Assembly: GCA_040510575.1 (NCBI GenBank)
Contig: JBEVIU010000115.1
Coordinates: 1-27,231, forward strand
DNA length: 27,231 bases
Origin: DASUMF01 sp040510575
GTDB lineage: Bacteria > Actinomycetota > Acidimicrobiia > IMCC26256 > DASPTH01
Direction: 5' to 3'
Positions within the stretch are counted from its first letter, which is position 1; each line of letters begins with the position of its first letter. Shown here piece after piece: positions 20,953 to 27,231 of the stretch. The notes below the pieces were generated by a model. That model worked only from the letters and a program-made list of their open reading frames with translations, did not search any database and was not told where the DNA came from. A program made the translations under genes and the position numbers.

Positions 20953-22542
20953 ATGACCGACCTCCTCGTGCTCGGCAGCGGCATCGCGGGCTTGTCCGCC
21001 GCGGTGCGGGCGCGGCGGGCCGGGCTCACCGTGACCGTGCTCACCAAGGGCGCCCTCGCCTGGTCGGCGACCCGGTACGCGCAGGGCGGCGTGGCCGCCG
21101 CGCTGTTCGAGCACGACGATTCCCCGGCGCTCCACGGCTCCGACACACTCACTGCGGGCGCCGGCCTGTGCGACACCGACGCGGTCGAAGTGCTGGCAGG
21201 CGAGGGCCCGGGTCGCGTGCGTGAGCTGATCGAGCTCGGCGCGCACTTCGACGAGGTCGACGGCACGCTTGCGCTCGGTCGCGAAGGCGGCCACTCCGTG
21301 GCGCGCGTGATCCACGCCGGCGGCGACGCGACCGGGGCCGAGATCGAGCGTGCGTTGGTGGAGGCGGTGCTCGCGTCGGGTGTCGACGTGCACGAGGGCT
21401 GCCTCGTGACGGAGCTCCTCGTGCACGACGGCCGCGCCGCAGGGGTCCGCGCCGTCGATGCCACTGGTGAGGCCCGCATGTTCCCGGCCGCCAACACGCT
21501 GATCGCCACGGGTGGTGCGGGCCAGTGCTTCGCCGTCACCACGAACCCGGCGCTGTCCACGGGTGACGGCATCGCGATGGCGTTGCGCGCCGGCGTCGCG
21601 GTGGCTGACCTCGAGTTCATGCAGTTCCACCCGACCGCGCTGCACCATCCGTCGATGCCCCGGCCGCTCCTGTCGGAGGCGCTCCGCGGCGAAGGGGCGA
21701 TCCTGCGCGACGACGACGGGGTCGCGTTCATGGCAACCGAGCACCCCTTGGCGGATCTCGCGCCGCGCGACGTCGTCGCGCGGGCGATCAGCCGCCGGCT
21801 CAACGAGCGCGGCCTCGACCACCTCTGGCTCGACGCCACGGCGATCCCCGGCTTCGCCGACCGGTTCCCGACGATCTTTCGCGCCTGCGGCGCGGTCGGG
21901 CTCGATCCCACCCGCGAGTGGCTTCCCGTTGCCCCTGCCGCGCACTACCTCTCGGGTGGGGTGGTCACCGACCTCGACGGCGCCAGCACCCTCCCGGGCT
22001 TGTGGGCGTGCGGTGAAGCCGCGTGCTCGGGGGTGCACGGCGCGAACCGCCTGGCATCGAATTCGCTGCTCGAAGGCATGGTGTTCTCTGCGCGCGCCGT
22101 CGATGCTCTGCTCGCGGGCAAGGCGCGGCCCGAGCAGACCGGCGCGCTGCGGGGGCTCGCCGAAACGGCGGGACACGAGGTGGCACCGACCGACTTCGAT
22201 GCCGGCATGCCCGTGCGCGACGACCTGCAGCGAATCATGACGCGCGATGCCGGCGTGCTGCGCGACGCGTCGAGCCTGACTCGCGCCGCCGATGCTCTGC
22301 GCACCATGCGGCCGACCAGCGCGGGTGAGGCGAACCTGCTCGCGGTGAGCAGCGCGCTCGTGAGCGCGGCGCTGGCGCGATGCGAGTCGCGGGGCACGCA
22401 CACCCGCATCGACTTTCCTGCCACGTCGCCCGAGTACCTCGGTCGCTTCGTGTTCGCTGGCTCGCCCGTGCCGCGGTTCGTGCCCCTCGCCGGCTCCGGC
22501 TCGGAGCGCGAGGTCGTGTTCGCCGGACCGAGTGGCTCGTGA
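20953..22542 (+). CDS. nadB: L-aspartate oxidase
   Basis: A 529-residue FAD enzyme of the fumarate reductase/succinate dehydrogenase flavoprotein family that oxidises L-aspartate to iminoaspartate for NAD synthesis. The FAD-binding fold is LVLGSGIAGLSAAVRA. NadB marks are ARVIHAGGDATG, FMQFHPTALHHPSMP, LLSEALRGEGAILRD, APAAHYLSGGVVTDLDG and 'ACGEAACSGVHGANRLASNS'. A helical C-terminal domain is present. It starts 33 bases after panD. nadA (quinolinate synthase), which uses the product, is not in the window. The stop shares its last base with the nadC ATG (TGATG). Confidence 0.95.
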   Translation: MTDLLVLGSGIAGLSAAVRARRAGLTVTVLTKGALAWSATRYAQGGVAAALFEHDDSPALHGSDTLTAGAGLCDTDAVEVLAGEGPGRVRELIELGAHFDEVDGTLALGREGGHSVARVIHAGGDATGAEIERALVEAVLASGVDVHEGCLVTELLVHDGRAAGVRAVDATGEARMFPAANTLIATGGAGQCFAVTTNPALSTGDGIAMALRAGVAVADLEFMQFHPTALHHPSMPRPLLSEALRGEGAILRDDDGVAFMATEHPLADLAPRDVVARAISRRLNERGLDHLWLDATAIPGFADRFPTIFRACGAVGLDPTREWLPVAPAAHYLSGGVVTDLDGASTLPGLWACGEAACSGVHGANRLASNSLLEGMVFSARAVDALLAGKARPEQTGALRGLAETAGHEVAPTDFDAGMPVRDDLQRIMTRDAGVLRDASSLTRAADALRTMRPTSAGEANLLAVSSALVSAALARCESRGTHTRIDFPATSPEYLGRFVFAGSPVPRFVPLAGSGSEREVVFAGPSGS

Positions 22543-23468
22543 TGCCCGACGACTTCGACGCCCCGATCGCGACGACGCGTGCCGCGGTCAGCCTGGCCCT
22601 CGCCGAAGACCTCGGACCGCTCGGCGATCTCACTGCCGCGCTCGTCCCCGGAGAGGCGCGTGGCACCGCCGAGGTCGTCGCGCGCGCCGATGGCGTGCTC
22701 GCCGGGACTGCGTGCGCGAGTGAGGTGTTCGCGCAACTCGACCCCGACGTCGAGGTCGTGTGGACCCTCGACGACGGCGCGACGGTCGGCCCGGGCACCA
22801 AGGTCGGTCAGGTGAGCGGACCCTTGCGGTCGGTGCTCACGGGGGAGCGCACCGCGCTCAACTTCTTGTGCCACCTCTCCGGTGTCGCCACCGCGACGCG
22901 CGCTTTCGTGCTGGCCGCGGGCGAACGCACACGGGTGTGGGACACGCGCAAGACGCTGCCCGGCCTGCGCGCACTCGAGAAGGCGGCGGTGCGCGCGGGA
23001 GGTGGCGTGAACCACCGTGGCTCGTTGTCGGACTTCGTGTTGGTCAAGGACAACCACCTCGGCGGGCTCAGCATCACCGAAGCGGTGCAGCGGGCGCGGG
23101 CGCGGTGGCCGGGCCGCACCGTCGAGGTCGAGTGCGACCGCCCGGAGCAGGTGGAGGAAGCGCTTGCGGCCGGCGCGACGATGGTGCTGCTCGACAACAT
23201 GACGCCCGACGAGGTGCGTGCGTGCGTGGAGCTGGTGGCCGGTCGTGTGGTGGTCGAGGTGTCAGGTGGCGTCACGGTGGAGAACGTGGCGGCGTACGCG
23301 GCGGCCGGCGCCGACCTCGTGTCGACGAGCGTGATCACGCAATCCGCGCCCGCCCTCGACATCGGCTTCGACCTGGCCAATCTGAATGGAGCTCCGAAGC
23401 GCAGCGTAGGAGCGCGGGAGCGAACGCCCGCGAGCCGCGTACCGGCTCGCAGTGAAGCGAGCGAATAG
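22542..23468 (+). CDS. nadC: nicotinate-nucleotide pyrophosphorylase (quinolinate phosphoribosyltransferase)
   Basis: A 308-residue enzyme that converts quinolinate and PRPP to nicotinate mononucleotide and CO2. Typical text includes ERTALNFLCHLSGVAT, VWDTRKTLPGLRALEKAAV, GGGVNHRGSLSDFVLVKDNH, VEVECDRPEQ, MVLLDNMTPDEV, VEVSGGVTVENV and ITQSAPALDIGFDL. Family members usually stop just after this last motif. Here about 30 more residues follow, strongly basic and Arg/Ser/Pro-rich, encoded by a palindromic element (separate entry). ATG 22542 overlaps the last base of nadB, so the two are coupled. Confidence 0.95.
   Translation: MPDDFDAPIATTRAAVSLALAEDLGPLGDLTAALVPGEARGTAEVVARADGVLAGTACASEVFAQLDPDVEVVWTLDDGATVGPGTKVGQVSGPLRSVLTGERTALNFLCHLSGVATATRAFVLAAGERTRVWDTRKTLPGLRALEKAAVRAGGGVNHRGSLSDFVLVKDNHLGGLSITEAVQRARARWPGRTVEVECDRPEQVEEALAAGATMVLLDNMTPDEVRACVELVAGRVVVEVSGGVTVENVAAYAAAGADLVSTSVITQSAPALDIGFDLANLNGAPKRSVGARERTPASRVPARSEASE
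23386..23466 (+). repeat. palindromic element inside the nadC 3' end
   Basis: The last ~80 bases of nadC contain a perfect 8-bp inverted repeat, GCGAGCCG (23430-23437) and CGGCTCGC (23443-23450), around a CGTAC loop. A competing stem GCGGG/CCCGC (23414-23418/23427-23431) overlaps its left arm. The stretch is also rich in GAGCG/GAAGCGAGCG words, which recur at 24250-24270 and 25848-25880. It looks like a small intergenic palindrome that became the 3' coding end of nadC; whether it ends or processes RNA before coaX cannot be told. Confidence 0.6.
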
Positions 23469-23482
23469 AGGAGGGGGTCCTT

Positions 23483-24247
23483 GTGCTGCTGACGATCGAC
23501 TGCGGGAACACCCAGACGGTGATCGGGTTGTTCTCCGGTCACGAGCTCGTCGACCACTGGCGCATCGCCACCGTCGTCGAGCGCACCTCCGACGAGCTCG
23601 CGCTGATGTTCCAGCAGTTCCTCGGCTTCCACGGATTCTCGTTCGATGCCCAGATCACGGGGCTCGCGATCGGCTCCGGAGTCCCGCGCGTCACCGCGGC
23701 ACTGCGTGAGATGAGCGAGCGGTACTTCGGGTTCCCGGCCCTGGTGCTCGAGAGTGGGGTCCGCACCGGGATGCCGATCCTCTACGACGAGCCGAAGAAC
23801 GTGGGGGCCGACCGCATCGCCAACGCGATCGGGGCGTACGACCTCTACGGCGGGCCGACGATCGTCGTCGACTTCGGCACCGCCAACACCGTCGACGCGG
23901 TGAGCGTGAAGGGCGAGTACCTGGGTGGCGCCATCTTCCCCGGCATCGAGATCTCGCTCGACGCGCTGTTCGCCCGGGCGGCGGCACTGCGCCGCGTCGA
24001 GCTGGTCGAGCCGAAGAACGTGATCGGCAAGTCGACGATCGAAGCGATCCAGTCCGGCGCCGTGTACGGGTTCAGTGGTCAGATCGACGCGCTGGTCGAC
24101 CGGTTCCAGGCCGAGCTCGGTCCGTCGACGGTCGTGGCCACCGGTGGTCTCGCCGAGCTGATCGCGCCGCACTCGCGCACGATCCAACACACCGAGCCCT
24201 GGCTCACGCTGCAGGGCCTCCGCATCGTGCACGAGCGCAACCGGTAG
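23483..24247 (+). CDS. coaX: type III pantothenate kinase
   Basis: A 254-residue ASKHA-fold kinase for the first step of CoA synthesis, acting on pantothenate made by PanC. It begins LLTIDCGNTQTVIGLF (phosphate-1 loop with the DxGNT pattern). It then has GSGVPRVTAAL, ILYDEPKNVGADRIANAIGA, and VVDFGTANTVDAV (family DFGTATTFD). GGAIFPGIEISLDALFARAA and VVATGGLAELIA complete the set. GTG 23483 has a strong GAGGAGGGGG Shine-Dalgarno 5-6 bases upstream. It closes the vitamin block; in mycobacteria coaX also follows panD. Confidence 0.95.
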   Translation: MLLTIDCGNTQTVIGLFSGHELVDHWRIATVVERTSDELALMFQQFLGFHGFSFDAQITGLAIGSGVPRVTAALREMSERYFGFPALVLESGVRTGMPILYDEPKNVGADRIANAIGAYDLYGGPTIVVDFGTANTVDAVSVKGEYLGGAIFPGIEISLDALFARAAALRRVELVEPKNVIGKSTIEAIQSGAVYGFSGQIDALVDRFQAELGPSTVVATGGLAELIAPHSRTIQHTEPWLTLQGLRIVHERNR

Positions 24248-24274
24248 CCCGAGCGAGAAAGCGAGCACGACACC

Positions 24275-24595
24275 GTGGCCGACGAAGTGCAGCTGGCATT
24301 CGGGCTCGACGGCGCGCCCGACGCGAACCTCGCGTCGTGGAAGCAGGAGCCGCCGAAGTTCCTCGGCGACTACCACCTCGAGGACGAGTCGTACGACACG
24401 CTCGTGTTCGAAGCGCAGGTGATGGGCGTCGGGATGCGCATCCTCATGTGGGGGATGGCCAAGACGCTCTACCGCGTGATGGTCACGTTCTCACCCGACG
24501 AGGTGGGCACGCGCGTCACGTTGTCCGGCCAGGCGAAACCCGACGTGCGCGACGCGATGGGCGAGTACCTCCGCGTGCACACGCGCCAACTCTGA
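24275..24595 (+). CDS. hypothetical protein, 106 aa
   Basis: A small protein not assigned to a named family. It starts with an acidic, soluble-looking region. The core pattern is YHLEDESYDTLVFEAQ, then a Met/Leu/Val-rich segment (VMGVGMRILMWGMAKTLYRVMVTF), then DEVGTRVTLSGQAKPDVRDAM. This resembles actinobacterial small proteins in which a Y/L-rich strand, a short membrane-like stretch and a 'GTRVxVSGxA' strand follow one another; that similarity is from memory and unverified. GTG 24275 follows coaX by 27 bases with only a weak Shine-Dalgarno (GAGAAAG). It converges with the next leftward gene, 40 bases away. Confidence 0.65.
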   Translation: MADEVQLAFGLDGAPDANLASWKQEPPKFLGDYHLEDESYDTLVFEAQVMGVGMRILMWGMAKTLYRVMVTFSPDEVGTRVTLSGQAKPDVRDAMGEYLRVHTRQL

Positions 24596-24635
24596 GCGCC
24601 GCCAGTTCCGAGCGCGGGGCCGAGCTCGAGGCGCG

Positions 24636-25325
24636 CTACACGTCCTTGAGGATCTCGGCCTTCTTGTCCTGGAATTCCGCGGCGCTGATGAGCCCGGAGT
24701 CGAACAGCTGCTGGGCCTTCTTGAGCCGATCGGCCGGGTCCTCAGCCGTGGGCGCCGCCGGCGCCGGTGTGGGCGCCGCCGGAGCGGTGGGCGGCAGGAA
24801 CGTCGGGTTCGCGGTGAACGGCGACGCGTACGTGGGCGGCTGACCGGCCATCGCCGCCCGTCCTGCCGCGTCGGCGGTGCCGGCGTAGGTGTTCGACAAG
24901 CCCTGCATCGCGGCGTTCATGTCGCCGCCCTGCGCGGCAACCGCGCCCTTGAGCGCGTCCCACTGCACGGCCACCTGCTGCGGGTCGTCGGGGGAGACCT
25001 TCACCGGCACGTCCATGCCGACCGACAACACCGTCTTCTGGCGCGCGGTCGGGTAGAGGTACGTGACGTGGTACGGCTCGCCGTCGGGAGGCTGCACCTC
25101 GAGTTCGATCTGCATGGTGAACTTCTCGGTGGGGTGCGGCATGGCGAAGCTCAGCACCCGCGCCTTTGCTGCGGTGCCGTGCTTCAAGATGTCGCCCTGG
25201 CCGCGGTCGTCGGAGAGCGCGGCGACGTCTTTGAACGCGCCGCTGATCGACGGCATCCCGCCGTGGTGGTCACCGAGCTCCTTGGCGCCCGAGATCGCGT
25301 TCTTGGCGTCCTTGAAGAGGCCCAT
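24636..25325 (-). CDS. SHOCT-domain protein, paralog of the gene at 25370-25795
   Basis: A 229-residue cytosolic-looking protein. Residues 1-20 (MGLFKDAKNAISGAKEL) look like a short amphipathic helix. A beta-rich core follows at about 50-125, with KARVLSFAMPHPTEKFTMQI, VQPPDGEPYHVTY and VPVKVSPDDPQQVAVQWD. A Pro/Ala-rich linker covers about 165-195. The end (about 198-229) is a SHOCT domain, DRLKKAQQLFDSGLISAAEF then KKAEILKDV, a short C-terminal module found on many bacterial proteins of unclear role. AGGAGC lies 6 bases upstream of ATG 25325. The core matches that of the upstream neighbour, and the function is unknown. Confidence 0.8.
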   Translation of the reverse strand: MGLFKDAKNAISGAKELGDHHGGMPSISGAFKDVAALSDDRGQGDILKHGTAAKARVLSFAMPHPTEKFTMQIELEVQPPDGEPYHVTYLYPTARQKTVLSVGMDVPVKVSPDDPQQVAVQWDALKGAVAAQGGDMNAAMQGLSNTYAGTADAAGRAAMAGQPPTYASPFTANPTFLPPTAPAAPTPAPAAPTAEDPADRLKKAQQLFDSGLISAAEFQDKKAEILKDV

Positions 25326-25347
25326 ACGAATGCTCCTGTCGGTCGAG

Positions 25348-25366
25348 CGAGCGCGTCACGCGCTCG
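25348..25366 (-). terminator. GC hairpin between the two tandem paralogs
   Basis: A perfect inverted repeat of CGAGCGCG (25348-25355) and CGCGCTCG (25359-25366) with a 3-base loop lies three bases past the stop of the upstream paralog (25370) and before the Shine-Dalgarno of the SHOCT gene. It has no T-run. It may act as a processing site or partial terminator that sets different levels of the two proteins. Confidence 0.45.
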
Positions 25367-25369
25367 GTG

Positions 25370-25795
25370 TCACCAGCTCTGGAGGATGGCTTCGCTCGGC
25401 GCGTTGGGGTCGTACTTGGCCACGATCGCCTGGCCCTCGGACAGTCCCTCCATCTGGAACGGCAGCATGCTCTGCTCGATGGTGGTCTGGTACGGGTCGC
25501 CACCGGCGGGCCGGATGCTCACGTCGAACTCGTGCCAGGTCGCGCCGCTGATGTCGGGCTCGCCGACGGCGCGGATGGCGTGGATCACGCCGGGTGCCTC
25601 CACGCCGACCTGGCCGATCGTGTTGACCTTCTGGGAGTACGCGGCCATCTTCGCCATGTCCTGGCCGCCCATCCCGGGCATGCTCGACATGCCGGCGGGC
25701 GCGGCCGCGCCTGCTGCCTGCTGCATCGCCGCGGCGTTCGCCATCGCGTCGGTCGCCTGGTCCTTCGCGCCCTTGATCTTGTCGAACATGCCCAT
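25370..25795 (-). CDS. hypothetical protein, paralog of the SHOCT gene without SHOCT domain
   Basis: A 141-residue protein. It starts MGMFDKIKGAKDQATDAM, like the short N-terminal helix of its neighbour. A Met/Gly/Ala-rich stretch follows (residues 20-50), then a beta-rich core with GVIHAIRAVGEPD, WHEFDVSIRPAGGDPYQT, AIVAKYDPNAPSEAILQSW. The core aligns with the neighbour's 'VQPPDGEPYHVTYLYP ... VSPDDPQQVAVQWD' region. ATG 25795 is chosen because GAGGAGG lies 8 bases upstream; the upstream frame extension lacks support. No function is known, and the pair points to a local duplication. Confidence 0.78.
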   Translation of the reverse strand: MGMFDKIKGAKDQATDAMANAAAMQQAAGAAAPAGMSSMPGMGGQDMAKMAAYSQKVNTIGQVGVEAPGVIHAIRAVGEPDISGATWHEFDVSIRPAGGDPYQTTIEQSMLPFQMEGLSEGQAIVAKYDPNAPSEAILQSW

Positions 25796-25894
25796 GGCCT
25801 GCCTCCTCTGGGGGTGTCGGACAACGCTACGCCGCGCACGGACACGCTTCAAGCGAGCGGAAGGGGCGAGCGAAGAGCGAGCGGAATTTGGTAC

Positions 25895-26887
25895 TCAGCT
25901 CTCGCGTGTGACCTGACGCTCCACGAGCGAGATGAGCGCGCCGCACACGCGCGGGTCGAGTGCGTCGGTGCTCTCGAGCGCGTCGATCGCCTTCGTCGCG
26001 TGCGCCTGTGCCACGTCGAGCGCGGCGTCGATCGATCCGTTCGCGGTCGCGATCCCGCGGGCCTCGGCCAGCTCGTCGGTCGACAGTGGACGGCCGAGCC
26101 GCTCGCGCAGGTCCGGGGTGTCGCGCAGCGCGTAGATGACCGGCAGCGTGTACACGCCTTCGAGCAGGTCCTGCCCCGCGTGCTTGCCCAGCACGTCGTC
26201 GGTGGCGGTGAGGTCGAGGACGTCGTCGACCACCTGGAAGCACATGCCGAGGTGCAACCCGAAGCGGGTCAACGCGTCGAGCGTCGCTTCGTCGACGTCG
26301 GCGACCATGCCGCCGATGCGACACGACGTCGCGAACAGCGCCGCCGTCTTGCCCTCGATCGTGGACTCGTAGCCGTCCTCGCTGCGGGTGGTGTCGAAGA
26401 GATGCTGGAGCTCGAGGACCTGCCCCCGGCAGAGCTCGCCGATCGTGGCCGCGAGGAGCCCGGCGACGTCGGCCCCGAGCGACGCCGCCAACGAGGAGGC
26501 GCGGGCGAGGAGGAAGTCGCCGGCGAGGATCGCCACGATGTTGCTCCAGCGGGCGTTGACGCTGGGCACACCACGCCGGGTCTCGGCTTCGTCGATGACG
26601 TCGTCGTGGTAGAGCGATCCCAGGTGGACCAGCTCCACCGCGACCGCGCCGGTGATCGCGTCCTCGTGGGCCCGGGTGGCCGAGCTGCACGCGTAGGTGG
26701 CGCAGAGCGCGAGGGTGGGGCGGATCCGCTTGCCCCCCGCCTCGATCAGGTGCGTGGCCACATCGGCCAAGAAGGGATCAGCGGTGCGAACCGCACCACG
26801 GAGCGTCTCTTCTACCCGGGACAGATCGTCGGCGAGCGGAGCCAACTCGACGGTCGGTGCCGGGGAGGTGGCTCCCGGGCCGGTCAT
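25895..26887 (-). CDS. long-chain polyprenyl diphosphate synthase
   Basis: A 330-residue trans-isoprenyl diphosphate synthase that adds IPP units to an allylic primer. It has GGKRIRP (51-57), the first Asp-rich motif DDVID (95-99) and the second, DDVLD (221-225), with GDFLLARAS and EGKTAALF between them. Small residues sit four and five positions before the first motif (GSLYHDD), as in long-chain enzymes making heptaprenyl to nonaprenyl chains, so the likely product is the menaquinone side chain. No menaquinone gene adjoins it. The N-terminus has about 12 extra Pro/Ala-rich residues. It is divergent from clpC across a 196-base gap and lies upstream of the two paralogs on the same strand. Confidence 0.92.
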   Translation of the reverse strand: MTGPGATSPAPTVELAPLADDLSRVEETLRGAVRTADPFLADVATHLIEAGGKRIRPTLALCATYACSSATRAHEDAITGAVAVELVHLGSLYHDDVIDEAETRRGVPSVNARWSNIVAILAGDFLLARASSLAASLGADVAGLLAATIGELCRGQVLELQHLFDTTRSEDGYESTIEGKTAALFATSCRIGGMVADVDEATLDALTRFGLHLGMCFQVVDDVLDLTATDDVLGKHAGQDLLEGVYTLPVIYALRDTPDLRERLGRPLSTDELAEARGIATANGSIDAALDVAQAHATKAIDALESTDALDPRVCGALISLVERQVTRES

Positions 26888-27083
26888 GCAACCACGCTAC
26901 GCAGCGGCGGGAACATTCTCCAACCCAAGAGTGCTGAATACAGGACAAAGGAAGTCCACTCCGCTCGGCGCGCTGCCGTCAAGATCGAAGCTGGACGGCC
27001 GATTACACTCTTCGGAAGGCGCCTTCACCCGATTCCCCTGCGGATGAAGGTCCATCCGACTGAACGAGAGGCGGATCAAAACC
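26888..27083. promoter_or_regulatory. divergent promoter region between the polyprenyl synthase and clpC genes
   Basis: This 196-base region must hold the start signals for two divergent genes and is less GC-rich than its surroundings. Toward clpC, TACACT (27004-27009) is a plausible -10 hexamer 74 bases before the GTG; no good -35 is seen at 16-18 bp. A single GAGTGCTGA word at about 26930 resembles half a CIRCE operator, but the partner half is missing. No ClgR-type site was recognised. Confidence 0.35.
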
Positions 27084-27231
27084 GTGTTCGAGCGCTTCAC
27101 CGATCGAGCCCGCCGAGTTGTCGTCCTGGCGCAAGAGGAAGCTCGCCTGCTCAACCACAACTACATCGGGACCGAGCACATCCTGCTCGGCCTCATCCAC
27201 GAAGGCGAGGGCGTCGCCGCCAAGGCGCTCG
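27084..27231 (+). CDS. clpC: ATP-dependent Clp protease ATP-binding subunit ClpC (N-terminal part)
   Basis: The first 49 codons of a gene cut off by the window end. The text VFERFTDRARRVVVLAQEEA, followed by LNHNYIGTEHILLGLIHEGE and GVAAKAL, is the start of the Clp N domain and is almost invariant in actinobacterial and firmicute ClpC. ClpC is the AAA+ unfoldase that feeds ClpP. The GTG at 27084 has GAGAGGCGG about 9 bases upstream. The two AAA modules are outside the window. Confidence 0.95.
   Translation, partial: MFERFTDRARRVVVLAQEEARLLNHNYIGTEHILLGLIHEGEGVAAKAL

Noticed and set aside
20431..22401. Long minus-strand open frame opposite panD and nadB
   Set aside because: It is antisense to well-defined enzymes, with no recognisable domain.
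26928..26940. CIRCE-like heat-shock operator before clpC
   Set aside because: Only one half-site (GAGTGCTGA) is seen; no inverted TTAGCACTC partner lies at 9-base spacing.

Overview
This is a very GC-rich, densely coded chromosomal segment from an actinobacterium, most likely a deep-branching one (class Acidimicrobiia or a relative). The class is an inference. It rests on the GC content, frequent GTG starts, a RsrA-type redox anti-sigma factor, an F420-associated zincin, a luciferase-like (F420-type) oxidoreductase, and a tilS-hpt-ftsH-folE-folP-folB-folK-DUF2520-panC-panD-coaX...clpC order that resembles the mycobacterial chromosome with insertions and losses.

Left part (1-9.9 kb), mostly single genes: the 3' end of a probable DNA polymerase III delta' gene; tRNA-Thr(CGT) with encoded CCA; a luciferase-like oxidoreductase; an exported M23 peptidase with a Thr/Pro/Glu linker. 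Three leftward genes follow: a GspE/PilB-family protein with an intact MshEN-type c-di-GMP-binding domain but no recognisable ATPase motifs, a YpfJ-type zinc metallopeptidase, and a YihY/BrkB membrane protein. Then, rightward, come an acyltransferase-3/SGNH membrane protein, a stand-alone cyclic-nucleotide-binding domain, and an EAL phosphodiesterase with an inserted loop.

Middle part (9.9-24.6 kb), all rightward: an ECF sigma factor/RsrA-like anti-sigma pair, a small membrane protein, the F420-associated zincin, tilS, hpt and ftsH. A tightly coupled vitamin block follows. The folate genes (folE, folP, a phosphatase-like gene, folB, folK) lead into pantothenate (DUF2520 protein, panC, panD), NAD (nadB, nadC) and CoA (coaX). 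Junctions in this block repeatedly use 4-bp GTGA/ATGA stop-start overlaps, which suggests translational coupling. The gene between folP and folB reads as a dual-specificity phosphatase fold whose catalytic Cys is replaced by His.

Right part (24.3-27.2 kb): a small hypothetical protein, two leftward tandem paralogs (one ending in a SHOCT domain), a leftward long-chain polyprenyl diphosphate synthase (probably for the menaquinone side chain), and the divergent 5' end of clpC.

No insertion sequence, prophage, CRISPR array or rRNA was seen, and no gene-free stretch exceeds 300 bases. The points most worth a second look are the MshEN-pseudo-ATPase protein, the HHx5R pseudophosphatase inside the folate operon, the EAL loop insertion, and a palindromic element read through as the C-terminal tail of nadC.
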